Numbered from the stretch's first letter, positions 1-8,583 are shown. The stretch: DNA of 64,000 nucleotides from Pantoea sp. Ap-967 (GCF_011752565.1 NZ_VWXK01000008.1:167307-231306); one strand, 5' to 3'. Notes: generated by a model not told the origin, from the letters alone. Program-made: numbers and translations.

Positions 1-27
1 CCGTGCCAGCAGTCGCACCGCGGTGCC

Positions 28-315
28 TTAGTGGGAAAGTGCCTTCAGAACATGGTCGGGATCGTTGCGGATTGCTCGGAGCAGCGCTTTGGCTGGCCCG
101 GTGGGTTCTCTGCGCCCCTGTTCCCAGTTTCTTAACGTAGCCACCTGGACATCGATCATTTCGGCAAAGCGTACCTGCGACAAACCTGTTGCTTGGCGAA
201 TGCGTCTGACTTGGAGGGCGTCGATTTCAAACAGCTGCGAGGGCGCGCGCTTGCCCTGAACGATCTCGTCCATTTGCTGGACGCTTTCCATTAGCTCTTC
301 AAAGAACGTGCTCAT
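28..315 (-). CDS. NadS/HigA-like helix-turn-helix antitoxin
   Basis: A 95-residue protein with an Xre/HigA-type helix-turn-helix in its C-terminal half (about residues 36-90; LSQVRFAEMIDVQVATLRNW followed by GRREPTGPAKALLR). This is the arrangement of NadS/HigA antitoxins, which bind and neutralise a RelE/HigB toxin and repress their own promoter. The N-terminal ~35 residues probably contact the toxin. It is the second gene of the pair: its start overlaps the toxin stop by 4 bases, so the two are translationally coupled, toxin first as in higBA modules. The family assignment rests on motif recognition; the exact subfamily is uncertain. Confidence 0.85.
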   Translation of the reverse strand: MSTFFEELMESVQQMDEIVQGKRAPSQLFEIDALQVRRIRQATGLSQVRFAEMIDVQVATLRNWEQGRREPTGPAKALLRAIRNDPDHVLKALSH

Positions 316-632
316 GTGCGCCTCCAGTTTTCAATGATGTGCTTCAGTGCCTTGCGTTGCTCGGAAGACAACTCGGACTGCTCGTTTTTCGGGTAGATGT
401 ACAACATGGCGAGTTGTGAGTGTGAGGTGAAGTAGTAGTAAATCACCCGGGCTCCGCCACGTTTTCCACGGCCGCAGGCAGCAACGCGAAGCTTGCGTAG
501 GCCTCCGGTTCCCTCGATCAAGTCACCGGACTCCGGTGCGGCCATCAGCTTGATCTGTAGAAGCCGATAGGCATCGTCCTCAAGGAGTTCCTTCACCCTT
601 CTCGAAAAAATAGGTGTTTCAATGAAAAGCAT
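312..632 (-). CDS. RelE/HigB-like type II toxin
   Basis: A 106-residue protein of RelE/ParE-superfamily size and pattern. The central basic stretch GLRKLRVAACGRGKRGG and the following strand ARVIYYYF resemble the HigB/RelE core, and the C-terminal helix EQRKALKHIIENW is typical of toxins paired with NadS antitoxins. Such proteins usually cleave mRNA at the ribosome. It lies directly upstream of the antitoxin gene with a 4-base overlap. Family activity is inferred; nothing in the sequence proves that it is active. The module sits alone beside core genes, as expected of a mobile or addictive cassette. Confidence 0.82.
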   Translation of the reverse strand: MLFIETPIFSRRVKELLEDDAYRLLQIKLMAAPESGDLIEGTGGLRKLRVAACGRGKRGGARVIYYYFTSHSQLAMLYIYPKNEQSELSSEQRKALKHIIENWRRT

Positions 633-785
633 AGCAGGATGTGCGCCATTGGCGTAGTCGCTGGTCGCACAGCGCTACGGGAAGGAAGATATCCTGGCGC
701 ATGAACCTACGCCGGAACGTTAGGCTAGTGGATCGCGCAATGGTTGGGAGCTAGCCCACTTCCGGTTCAGATGTAGTCCGTTTCG

Positions 786-2486
786 CTATTGCGCCCCCGT
801 CGCTCCGCGCTGCCTGTTCCGCCACACCCGATACGCTCGAATCCCAGCCCGCACCGAGCCGAACAGCAATATGTCTTCCATCTCCCGGGCCATGCCTGAG
901 CGCACCAGCATGCGCAGGAAGGTGCCGCGGGCGCGGGCGATGGCGAAGTGCACGCCCTGGGCGGCCAGGGTGTCGCGGACTTCGCGCAGGGCCGAGATAC
1001 CGCTGACGTCGATGCTGCTCACCGCCTCGGCATCGAACAGCACAGCCTGGGGCTGGGCCTCGCGCTGCACGGCTTCGAGCAGGCGCTGCTTGAAGTAGTC
1101 GGCGTTGAAGAACAGGATCGCATCGTCGAAACGGTACACCACCAAGCCCGGCACCGTGCGCGCCTGCGGGTGCTTGCGGATGTCGACCTGGCCCTCGGTG
1201 CCTGGCAGCCAGCCCAGTACCGCGTCGGTCGGTTGGTAAATGCTGTAGAGCAGGCGCAGGATCGCCAGGGTCACGGCGAACACGATGCCCGGCAACACGC
1301 CCAGGCCCAGTACGCCCGCGGTGGTCAACAGGCACAACCAGAACTCGAAGCGGCTCAGGCGCCGGATACGGCCCAGCGAGCGCACATCGATCAGCCCCCA
1401 GCCGGCCATCAGCAGCACCGCGCCCAGTGCTGCCTGCGGAATCCATGCCATGGGCGCGGTGAAGAACATCAGGATCAGGGCGATCACCAGCGCGGCGATG
1501 ATGCCCACCAGTTGGCTCTTGCCGCCGACCATGTCATTGACCGCGGTGCGCGAGTCGGCCCCGCTGATGGCAAAGCCCTGGGAAATACCGGCGGCCAGGT
1601 TGCTGACGCCCAAGGCGACGAACTCGTGGTTGGCGTTGATCGCGTAGCCGTGCCGAGCGGCGAAGCTGCGGGCGGTGAGCATGGCGCTGCAGAAGCTAAC
1701 GGTGGCGATGCCCAGGGCGTCGCGCAACAGGCTTTTGGTTTCCGCAAGGTTGCTCTGCGGCCAGGCCAGGCTCGGCATGCCCGAGGGCACCGGGCCGAGG
1801 ATGGCGACGCCGAAGCGGTCCAGGCCGAACAGGCCCGCCACCAGGGTGAACAGCGCTACTGTCGCCAACGCCGCTGGTAGGCGCGGGTAGCGGCGCGGCA
1901 GCCAGATCAGCAGCGCCAGCCCGGCCAGGCCAATGGCCAGGGTCAGCCAGTGGATTTCATTCAGGCGCTGGAAGAAGTTGACCACGCTGAGGACGAAACC
2001 ATCGCCCTCGATCCTGAACCCCACCACCTTGGACAACTGCCCGGCAATCAGGCTCAGGCCGATGCCATTGAGGTAGCCGATCAGGATCGGCCGCGAAAAG
2101 AAGCTGGCAATGAACCCGGCCCGTGCCAGCCCTGCGCCAATCAGCATCACCCCGACCAGCACGGTGACGATCACCGACAGCTCGGCGATGCGCTGCGGGT
2201 CGCCCATGGCCAGTGGCGCCACGGCGCCGGCGATCATCGCGCAGGTGGCTGCATCGGGGCCGACCATCAATTGGCGCGAGCTGCCGATCAGGGCGTATAC
2301 CATCATCGGCAGCACACAGGCATACAGCCCATATTGCGGCGGCAGGCCGACGATCTGGGCATAGGCAATGGCGATGGGAATCTGGATGGCGGCCACCGAA
2401 AGCCCAGCCTGCAGGTCGGCGTGGAACCATTCGCGGCGGTACTGCAACAGGTTGGCCAGGCCCGGGAGCCAGCGGGAGAGAAACAT
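786..2486 (-). CDS. SulP family anion (sulfate-type) transporter with STAS domain
   Basis: A 566-residue inner-membrane protein. The N-terminal ~400 residues carry many hydrophobic segments and the SulP signature region (AIAYAQIVGLPPQYGLYACV at about 38-57, then SSRQLMVGPDAA). The C-terminal part (about 440-550) is a cytoplasmic STAS domain with FNADYFKQRLLEAVQ and a SSIDVSGISAL core. SulP proteins move sulfate, bicarbonate or other anions, often with H+ or Na+; the substrate cannot be read from sequence. A strong ribosome site (AAAGGACG) precedes the ATG. It is monocistronic, ending about 150 bases from the toxin gene. Confidence 0.92.
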   Translation of the reverse strand: MFLSRWLPGLANLLQYRREWFHADLQAGLSVAAIQIPIAIAYAQIVGLPPQYGLYACVLPMMVYALIGSSRQLMVGPDAATCAMIAGAVAPLAMGDPQRIAELSVIVTVLVGVMLIGAGLARAGFIASFFSRPILIGYLNGIGLSLIAGQLSKVVGFRIEGDGFVLSVVNFFQRLNEIHWLTLAIGLAGLALLIWLPRRYPRLPAALATVALFTLVAGLFGLDRFGVAILGPVPSGMPSLAWPQSNLAETKSLLRDALGIATVSFCSAMLTARSFAARHGYAINANHEFVALGVSNLAAGISQGFAISGADSRTAVNDMVGGKSQLVGIIAALVIALILMFFTAPMAWIPQAALGAVLLMAGWGLIDVRSLGRIRRLSRFEFWLCLLTTAGVLGLGVLPGIVFAVTLAILRLLYSIYQPTDAVLGWLPGTEGQVDIRKHPQARTVPGLVVYRFDDAILFFNADYFKQRLLEAVQREAQPQAVLFDAEAVSSIDVSGISALREVRDTLAAQGVHFAIARARGTFLRMLVRSGMAREMEDILLFGSVRAGIRAYRVWRNRQRGATGAQ

Positions 2487-2615
2487 GCGTCGTCCTTTCG
2501 AAATGCTTCACGAGTCCATTGAGCATATGCGCCACTCGTCGTTGCGCATGCAAGCGGATTCAAGCGGATCGAAGAGGAAATGGCCACGGGCCACATCAAT
2601 GAAAGGACAGAAACG

Positions 2616-2639
2616 AAAAAAGGAGCCTTGGCTCCTTTT
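2616..2639 (-). terminator. Intrinsic terminator downstream of tRNA-Gly
   Basis: Read on the minus strand there is a 10-base stem AAAAGGAGCC / GGCTCCTTTT with a 2-base loop, followed by a run of T. It lies 45 bases beyond the 3' end of the tRNA gene and before the SulP gene, so it separates the two transcripts. The A/T flanks make it usable in both directions. Confidence 0.85.
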
Positions 2640-2683
2640 GACAGCGATGACGTTGCTGGAACGCCATGCGGGGACTGCGAATC

Positions 2684-2757
2684 TGGAGCGGGTAGAGGGA
2701 ATCGAACCCTCAACTAAAGCTTGGGAAGCTTTCGTTTTGCCACTAAACTATACCCGC
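2684..2757 (-). tRNA. tRNA-Gly (anticodon CCC)
   Basis: The reverse complement folds as a complete cloverleaf. The acceptor stem is GCGGGTA/TACCCGC, the D stem GTTT/AAAC, the anticodon stem AAAGC/GCTTT with loop TTCCCAA (anticodon CCC), and the T arm GAGGG-TTCGATT-CCCTC. The discriminator is U and CCA is encoded. It decodes GGG glycine codons. A terminator follows at 2616-2639. Confidence 0.96.
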
Positions 2758-2891
2758 ATCTGGTGTACAACTTTTACCAGAGGCTTTTTACCAGAACCCT
2801 CCTCGAATTAGAAGCCCCGGTTATAAAAAGAGCCGCAAAAAGCTGTCGGCGCCCATAGCCTGCGGGTGAGGGCTACAGAACGCCGATGCGC

Positions 2892-3782
2892 TCAAATGGC
2901 AACTGCATGCTGGCCCTGCTGCATGAATGAATAAGACGGTTGGCGGGACTCGCGCACGGTGGGCTTGAGGAAATCGAGCATCACGTTGCGGGTGTCTTCG
3001 CAGGCGTTCTTGTTTTCCATATCAAGGAAGTGCCCGGCATCGCGAATCACGCTGAAGTGGCTCTTGCCAACGTGCTGGCCAAAATGGCGGGCATCCTCGA
3101 CCGTGGTGTACTCGTCCCGGTCACCGTTGATGAACAGCACCGGAATGTCGATGTTGCGCGCACCTTTCAGGGCGCGTTCCAGGTCATGCTGCAGCACCTG
3201 GTTGATGTGGAAGTGCATCTGCGCGTACTCGTGGCTGTCCAGGCTGCTCACGTGGCGGTAATTGAAGCGCTTGAACAACGACGGCAAGTGCTTGCCGATG
3301 GTGTCGTTGACCAGGTTGCCGACCTGGTAGCGATCGCAGGCGGCCAGGTACTTGCAGCCACGCTCCAGGTAGTCGCGCATCGGTTCGTTGATGATCGGTG
3401 AGAATGAACTGACCACCGCCTTTTTCACCAGCCGTGGCTGGTGCGCCAGTGCCAGGAGGGTGCAGGCACCGCCCCAGGAGAAGGACATGACGTGGTCGCA
3501 GCGGAAGTGCTCGATCAACTCCAGCAGGATATGCGCCTCATCCTCCTTGCTGATCAGCCGTTCCTGGCGGTTGTGTGGCTTGGACTTGCCGGCATAGGGC
3601 TGGTCGTACAACACGACGTTGAATTGCGGGTGCAGATTGCGCACCGTCTGGGCGAACGATGCCGTGGTGGCCAGCGACCCATTGATCAGAATGATCGTTT
3701 TTTCGGCCGCATCCGCGCGATAGAACTCCGTGTAAACCCGATACTGACCTTGGACATCAAGTACAGCGATTTCTGGCCTCAT
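2892..3782 (-). CDS. phaG: PhaG, (R)-3-hydroxyacyl-ACP transacylase/thioesterase of mcl-PHA synthesis
   Basis: A 296-residue alpha/beta-hydrolase-fold protein, the length of P. putida PhaG. Diagnostic features are present: Ser102 in FSWGG as nucleophile and the HX4D motif His177-Asp182 (HVSSLD), shared with RhlA. PhaG diverts (R)-3-hydroxyacyl groups from acyl carrier protein in fatty acid synthesis toward CoA, so that medium-chain polyhydroxyalkanoate can be made from sugars; whether it is strictly a transacylase or a thioesterase working with a CoA ligase is debated. The gene is alone, far from any phaC cluster. AGGAG lies 8 bases before the ATG. The substrate is inferred from near identity to the P. 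putida enzyme as I recall it. Confidence 0.95.
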   Translation of the reverse strand: MRPEIAVLDVQGQYRVYTEFYRADAAEKTIILINGSLATTASFAQTVRNLHPQFNVVLYDQPYAGKSKPHNRQERLISKEDEAHILLELIEHFRCDHVMSFSWGGACTLLALAHQPRLVKKAVVSSFSPIINEPMRDYLERGCKYLAACDRYQVGNLVNDTIGKHLPSLFKRFNYRHVSSLDSHEYAQMHFHINQVLQHDLERALKGARNIDIPVLFINGDRDEYTTVEDARHFGQHVGKSHFSVIRDAGHFLDMENKNACEDTRNVMLDFLKPTVRESRQPSYSFMQQGQHAVAI

Positions 3783-4116
3783 GTCATCGACTCCTGGCGC
3801 AAAAAGGGTATTCGCGTCACCTAGGGTGCACGTTCTTTATGACAGGTAGGCATTCGCCTGAATTAAACCGGGGGGCCCTGTGTCGATCCTTGGCACGCAT
3901 GTCGACGATTGTTTTTGGCGGGCAATTCACCGTGCCCCAACGCATCGAGGCATTGGGTGGCCGGCAAAAAGTGTCAGGGTCCACTGACTGTGACTGGTTG
4001 GTCACTCATGGACTGACGAAGATGGAGTCAAGCAGCGGGTCGGGAATCGCGCAAGTGCCGTTTGCGCAAATTTGTGACTCGGAGCGCTCAGCGGTCGTAT
4101 GCCTGTATTACGGCAT
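3783..4116. other. 334-base gene-free region upstream of phaG
   Basis: This stretch lies between the phaG start and the rsuA stop and must hold the phaG promoter. The only reading frames are unconvincing. A short inverted repeat GTGAC-TGGTTG-GTCAC is at 3990-4005. I see no clear sigma-70 or AlgU promoter and no tRNA or terminator with confidence. Confidence 0.5.
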
Positions 4117-4809
4117 TCAGACCGAGGCGATTTCTTCCGCCGTCAGGGCCCGGAACTCCCCAGGTTGCAGGCAAGGATCGAGCCGGATCGCACCCATGCT
4201 TTCGCGGTGCAGGCCGATCACCTTGTTGTCGAAGTGGCCGAACATGCGCTTGACCTGGTGGTAGCGGCCTTCGACGATCGCCAGCCGTGCCTGGCGGGGG
4301 CTGAGGATGTCGAGCTGGGCGGGCTGGGTGGTGAGGCCTTCGAAGGCGAAATAGAAGCCTTCGCGGAACTTGGCCACGTAGTGGTCGGCGATGTCGTCTT
4401 CGGTGTGCACCAGGTAATGCTTGGGCAGCTTGGTGCCCGGCTGGGTCAGGCGCCGCGACCACTGGCCATCGTTGGTCAGGACCATCAGCCCGGTGGTGTT
4501 GAAGTCCAGGCGCCCGGCGATGTGCAGGCCGTCGCGCAGCTCGGCGGGCAACAGGTCGAGCACCGTGCGGTGCTGCGGGTCGTGGGTGGCGCTGACGCAG
4601 CCGACGGGCTTGTGCAGCATCAGGTAGCGGGCAGGGCGGCCGGCTTGCAGCAGCTGGTCGTCGACTTCTACCCGGCTGAACTCACGTACCTCGGTGGTTG
4701 GCTCGTATGCCACCTCACCGTCCACGCGCACCCGCCGTTGCACCAGCATGAGGCGCACTTGCTGGCGGTTGTAGCAGGGTAGGTTGGCGAGGAAACGGTC
4801 GAGACGCAT
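4117..4809 (-). CDS. rsuA: 16S rRNA pseudouridine(516) synthase
   Basis: A 230-residue cytoplasmic RNA-modifying enzyme that isomerises U516 of 16S rRNA during small-subunit assembly. Residues 1-50 form an S4-like RNA-binding domain (RLDRFLANL...). The catalytic motif is GRLDFNTTGLMVLTNDG with Asp102 as the nucleophile, at the same number as in E. coli RsuA. The C-terminal YHQVKRMFG block is also typical. Length is normal. It appears monocistronic, with a REP pair upstream at 4899-4989. RsuA rather than RluB/E/F is favoured by size and overall motif spacing. Confidence 0.9.
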   Translation of the reverse strand: MRLDRFLANLPCYNRQQVRLMLVQRRVRVDGEVAYEPTTEVREFSRVEVDDQLLQAGRPARYLMLHKPVGCVSATHDPQHRTVLDLLPAELRDGLHIAGRLDFNTTGLMVLTNDGQWSRRLTQPGTKLPKHYLVHTEDDIADHYVAKFREGFYFAFEGLTTQPAQLDILSPRQARLAIVEGRYHQVKRMFGHFDNKVIGLHRESMGAIRLDPCLQPGEFRALTAEEIASV

Positions 4810-4898
4810 GGCGAAAAGGGGGCAGAGGTGCGGGGGCGCAGTCTAGCGGTTTTCCTTTGGGTGCGGTGCTGGCTTCTTGATCCGATTTAACGAGGAAG

Positions 4899-4989
4899 CC
4901 TGTAGGAGCGGGCTTGACCCGCGAAGCAGGCGACGCGGTGGGTGGCACCGGCTGCGCCGGTGTTCGCGGGGCAAGCCCGCTCCTACAGG
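4899..4989. repeat. REP pair (BIME), GCGGGCTTG type
   Basis: Two inverted copies of the P. putida REP (CCTGTAGGAGCGGGCTTG... and its complement) flank a short GC-rich hairpin. The left copy has one change (TTGACCCGCG for TTGCCCCGCG). It lies between the convergent-free spacer of rsuA and the CWC gene. Confidence 0.92.
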
Positions 4990-5204
4990 GGATTGTGGGC
5001 GGCGCCTCGCTCCAGGTCGTCGACTACCGCCGCGCAGCGCGGGCACAGGCAAGCCTTGTCGCGCAGTTCGGCCGGCAGGGCCTGGAGCACCGCGGGGTCG
5101 ATGCTGACGCTGAAGCACCAGCACGCCTGGGTGGCGCTGCGCGGGTCGGCCAGGGCGCACTGGTTCAGGGCGCCACAGGCGGGGCAGTGCAGGCTGTCAT
5201 TCAT
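4983..5204 (-). CDS. Cysteine-rich CWC family protein
   Basis: A 73-residue protein starting at the ATG of MNDSLHCPACG. It has CPAC near the start, a CWC motif in the middle and CLCPRC near the C terminus, the pattern of the small Cys_rich_CWC family; these cysteines probably bind a metal such as zinc. No function is established. Its start overlaps the end of the diguanylate cyclase gene by 8 bases, so it is likely co-translated with it. Its last bases run into the REP pair. Confidence 0.72.
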   Translation of the reverse strand: MNDSLHCPACGALNQCALADPRSATQACWCFSVSIDPAVLQALPAELRDKACLCPRCAAVVDDLERGAAHNPL

Positions 5205-6687
5205 CGTCGGTTCCGGCAGATTCAGTGCAGACACGGTTGCGCCCGGCCTGCTTGGCACAATACAACGCGCGGTCGGCGCGGCTGAGCAAGGTGTGCAGGG
5301 TGTCGCCTTGCTGCAGGGCGCTGAGGCCGATGCTGGTGGTCAGGTGCAGCGCTTGCGCTTCGAAGCTGAAGGCCTGCTGCTCGGTGCGGCGGCGGATTTT
5401 CTCGGCCACCTCGATGGCCTGCCGGCCCTCGGTTGCGCGCAACAGCACGATGAATTCCTCGCCACCCCAGCGGCACAGTATATCCGACTGGCGCAGGCTG
5501 CCTTGCAGCACCTGGGCGAACTGGCGCAGCACTTCGTCGCCTGCCAGGTGGCCGTGGGTGTCGTTGAGGGTCTTGAAGTGGTCAAGGTCGATCAGCAGCG
5601 CCACCAGTGCCGTGCGGTCGCGCTGCGCCGCTTGCAGTGCCTGGGCGGCGAGCAGGTCGAAGCTGCGCCGGTTGGGCAGGCCGGTGAGGCTGTCGAGGGT
5701 GGCCAGGGCCTCGGTGCTGGCCTGGTGGCGCTTGAGCATGCCGTGCAGCAGCGACAGCACCACCAGGCTGATGGCGGCGCAAATGGCCAGGTTCAGGTAC
5801 AGCGAGTGGCGAATGCGGTCGAGGGCGCCGGTTTCGCGCTTGTCCACCAGCAGGTACCAGTCCAGCTCGGGCAACTGCCGAACATTGAGAAAGTGGCTGT
5901 GGCCCTGGCTGTCGGTGTACTCGTGGCTGCCTTCGCCCGGCACCGGGCTTTGCCCGAGCAGGCTGCCCAGCTCAATGTTGTCGTGCAATGCCTGGCCCAC
6001 CCGCAAGCCATGGGGGCCACCGTCGGAGCCTGTAAGCAGCACCTTGCCATGGGCGTCGGTGAAGAACACCGAGCGCTGGTAGCGCCGCTGGTAGGTGTCG
6101 ATCAGTTTGACCACCGCATCCACGCTCAGGCCCACCCCGGCAGCGCCGATGAAGCGCTGCTGGTAATCGAGCACCTGGTAGTTGATGAACACGGTCAGGC
6201 TGTCATGGTTGGCCATGTCCAGGTCGACGTTGATTTCATACGGCTCTTTCGCGTCACGCAGGCGGAAATACCAGGCGTCGCGCCAGGTGCCGGGTACCAC
6301 GTGCTTGAGCACGCCCTTGGCCTGGTAATAGGTAAGGCTGCGGTCGGACACGAAGAACGAGGTGAAGGTTGCCTGCTTGCCCATCACCTCGCGCAGGTAG
6401 CGGGTAATGCGCCCGGTGTCCTGTTCACCGGCCAGCACCCAGTCGCGCAGGAAGGTGTCCTGGGCCATCATCGAGGCGATCAGCACCGGGCGGATCAGGT
6501 CTTTCTGGATTTCCGAATAGACCGTGTCAGAGGTCAATGGCAGCTCGGTGTTGATGATGCCGTCGCGGATCGCGCTGCGCGAGGCGTAATAGCTGATCAA
6601 CGAGGTGGCGAGAAAGCCGCAGGCCAACAGCAGCAGCAGGGCAAGGATCAGCGAGCGCTGCGAAAACAGGGCGGAGCGTGAAGGCAT
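5197..6687 (-). CDS. Membrane diguanylate cyclase with extracytoplasmic sensor (GGDEF)
   Basis: A 496-residue inner-membrane protein. A transmembrane helix near residues 10-33 and another near 295-318 enclose a ~260-residue periplasmic region with dCache-like character. The GGDEF domain follows (LDSLTGLPNRRSF, then the active-site GGEEF at about 408-412). An RxxD inhibitory site (RQSD) lies five residues upstream of GGEEF, so feedback inhibition by cyclic-di-GMP is expected. It should make c-di-GMP from GTP in response to an unknown external signal. The start at 6687 is preferred over 6717 because GGGAAG precedes it. There is no EAL domain. Confidence 0.9.
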   Translation of the reverse strand: MPSRSALFSQRSLILALLLLLACGFLATSLISYYASRSAIRDGIINTELPLTSDTVYSEIQKDLIRPVLIASMMAQDTFLRDWVLAGEQDTGRITRYLREVMGKQATFTSFFVSDRSLTYYQAKGVLKHVVPGTWRDAWYFRLRDAKEPYEINVDLDMANHDSLTVFINYQVLDYQQRFIGAAGVGLSVDAVVKLIDTYQRRYQRSVFFTDAHGKVLLTGSDGGPHGLRVGQALHDNIELGSLLGQSPVPGEGSHEYTDSQGHSHFLNVRQLPELDWYLLVDKRETGALDRIRHSLYLNLAICAAISLVVLSLLHGMLKRHQASTEALATLDSLTGLPNRRSFDLLAAQALQAAQRDRTALVALLIDLDHFKTLNDTHGHLAGDEVLRQFAQVLQGSLRQSDILCRWGGEEFIVLLRATEGRQAIEVAEKIRRRTEQQAFSFEAQALHLTTSIGLSALQQGDTLHTLLSRADRALYCAKQAGRNRVCTESAGTDDE

Positions 6688-6900
6688 GATCTTCCCATGA
6701 TGTGTGCCGAGGCGCACATTCTAGTGATATGGCGGCAAAATGACTGCATGTATTTAAGGGGTATTTCCACCTGTATCAATTTGTTTCGCCAAGGGCACTG
6801 CACCCTGGGAACGTTGTCTGATTCAATGTCGACGAACGCTTTCGTGTCGACGCTCGCCAGCGCCGCTGTTCGAGCACCCCCAGCGGTCCAGGAGGCCGCC

Positions 6901-7341
6901 ATGTCCTATCGTATTCTGTTGATCGCCCTGCTGGGCCTGATGATGTCCGCCTGCGCTCCTTACTACGAGAGCTCGGGCTATTACCGTTCCGATTACTACT
7001 CCACTGGCCCCTACGCCTACCCAGGCTATTACGGTTACGACCGCTATTATGTCGCCCCGCGTACCCACTACTACTACCAGCCGGCACCCCGCTACTACCG
7101 GCCGGCGCCTCCCCCGGTCTACCGCCCTTATCCGCAGCCGGGAATGAACCAATGGCATGGCAACCCGCGTTACGACTACGGCAACCGCCAGCGCAATGAC
7201 TACGGGCGTGACCGCGAACGGCACGACTACACCAATGGCAGCCAGCGCTACCAGCATGATCGCTGGCATTCCAATGGCGGCGGCGACAACGACCGCCAGC
7301 AGGGCCCAGGCCGTGGCGGTGAACGTAACTGGCAGCGCTGA
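6901..7341 (+). CDS. Tyrosine-rich lipoprotein of unknown function
   Basis: A 146-residue exported protein. A hydrophobic signal ends in the lipobox MSAC, giving an acylated Cys18. The mature part is extremely rich in Tyr, Pro and Arg (for example YYRSDYYS and TYR-PRO runs to about residue 85), then turns hydrophilic and Gly/Asn/Arg-rich. It has no recognisable fold and is probably disordered. The start is fixed by the GGAGG ribosome site at 6891-6895 and the signal peptide; the open frame continues upstream to 6697 without support. It stands alone between the diguanylate cyclase and the enoyl-CoA hydratase gene. Confidence 0.8.
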   Translation: MSYRILLIALLGLMMSACAPYYESSGYYRSDYYSTGPYAYPGYYGYDRYYVAPRTHYYYQPAPRYYRPAPPPVYRPYPQPGMNQWHGNPRYDYGNRQRNDYGRDRERHDYTNGSQRYQHDRWHSNGGGDNDRQQGPGRGGERNWQR

Positions 7342-7344
7342 CCG

Positions 7345-8457
7345 TCAGCCCTGGCCCATGTCTGCCAGTGGGTGACGGCCTTCCCAGGCTTTGCTGAAGT
7401 GCGCCTCGACAACCGCCGCTGGCACCTGCGCCACGTCCGGCCAGTGCCAGCGTGGCTGGTTGTCCTTGTCCAGCAGGCGCGCCCGCACGCCTTCGCTGAA
7501 TTCCGGATGCCGGCAGCAGTTCAGGCTCATGCTGTATTCCATCTGGAATACCTGCGCCAGGGACAGGTGCCGGGCACGGCGAATCTGCTCCCACACCAGG
7601 TGCGCCGTCAGCGGGCAGCCTTCATGCAGGCGTTGGCCGGCCTCGGCCAGCACGGGGTCGGCGTGGTGTTTCAAGCCCTCCAGGGCACGCCACGCGGCTG
7701 ACGCATCGGCCACATCCAGCAATGCGTCTATCGCCTGGCGGCGCGGCAGCCATTGCGCCTCGGGCAATTCGGCCCAGGCGCGGTGTTGTTCAGCCTTGAG
7801 CAGGCTGTTCAACTGCAACGCGGTTTGTTCCTGCCAGTTCAGTTGCAGCAATTCCTCGATCAACGCCTCTTGCTGTTGCTCGCCGAAAAAGCGGTCGGCC
7901 AGGCCCAGGTCGAGGGCATCGCGGGCATTGATCGGTGACCCGGTCAGCCCCAGGAACAGGCCGAGCTTGCCCGGCAGGCGAGCGAGGAACCAGCTGGCGC
8001 CGACATCCGGGTACAGGCCAATGCTGATTTCCGGCATGGCCAGCCGGCTGCTGGGGGTGACGATGCGCACCCCGGCACCTTGCAGCAAACCCATGCCGCC
8101 ACCCAGCACATGGCCATGGCCCCAGCACAGCAGCGGCTTGGGGTAGGTGTGCAGCAGGTAATCGAGGCGGTACTCGGCGGCGAAAAAGGTGGCAGCCAGG
8201 GGCGGCACGCTGGCGGGGTGATCGCGGCAGGCCTGGGCCAGCGCGCGCACATCGCCGCCGGCACAAAAGGCCTTGGCGCCGTTGCCGCGCAGCAGCACGC
8301 AGACGATGCCGGGGTCGTGGGCCCAGGCAAGCAGCTGCTCGCCGAGCACCTCGATCATGGGCAGGTTGAGGGCATTGAGCGCCTTGGGTGCGTCCAGGAT
8401 GGCAATGCCGATGCGGGCGCCATCGGCGCCGGTGAGTACCTCGCAGTGAATGGCCAT
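7345..8457 (-). CDS. Enoyl-CoA hydratase/isomerase family protein (HIBYL-CoA hydrolase-like)
   Basis: A 370-residue crotonase-superfamily protein, longer than a simple enoyl-CoA hydratase (~260). The length and the C-terminal extension match the ECH_2/3-hydroxyisobutyryl-CoA hydrolase branch. The crotonase core shows NALNLPMI, GAKAFCAGGDVRAL (oxyanion hole) and HGHVLGGGMGLL, followed by PEISIGLYPDVGASWFL. A role in acyl-CoA or valine breakdown is inferred; hydratase activity is also possible. The start at 8457 is chosen for the GAGG site upstream rather than 8508. It is divergent from ung and convergent with the Tyr-rich lipoprotein gene, ending 3 bases from it. Confidence 0.85.
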   Translation of the reverse strand: MAIHCEVLTGADGARIGIAILDAPKALNALNLPMIEVLGEQLLAWAHDPGIVCVLLRGNGAKAFCAGGDVRALAQACRDHPASVPPLAATFFAAEYRLDYLLHTYPKPLLCWGHGHVLGGGMGLLQGAGVRIVTPSSRLAMPEISIGLYPDVGASWFLARLPGKLGLFLGLTGSPINARDALDLGLADRFFGEQQQEALIEELLQLNWQEQTALQLNSLLKAEQHRAWAELPEAQWLPRRQAIDALLDVADASAAWRALEGLKHHADPVLAEAGQRLHEGCPLTAHLVWEQIRRARHLSLAQVFQMEYSMSLNCCRHPEFSEGVRARLLDKDNQPRWHWPDVAQVPAAVVEAHFSKAWEGRHPLADMGQG

Positions 8458-8583
8458 GGGTAACCTCGCGCAAGTCATCCCCCAAGTATGGCCCGCCCCG
8501 GCGAACATGCCGGTCGTCGGTCGGATCGATTGACAAGGGCCGAGGGCTTACCTAGTGTCGCGCCATTGATTACGGATGGCCCC

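Noticed and set aside
2760..2890. Second tRNA or sRNA next to tRNA-Gly
   Set aside because: The region has a repeated TTTTACCAGA and AT-rich promoter-like sequence but no cloverleaf or terminator of its own.
3839..4264. 141-codon plus-strand frame between phaG and rsuA
   Set aside because: It runs into rsuA on the opposite strand and has no ribosome site or recognisable domain.
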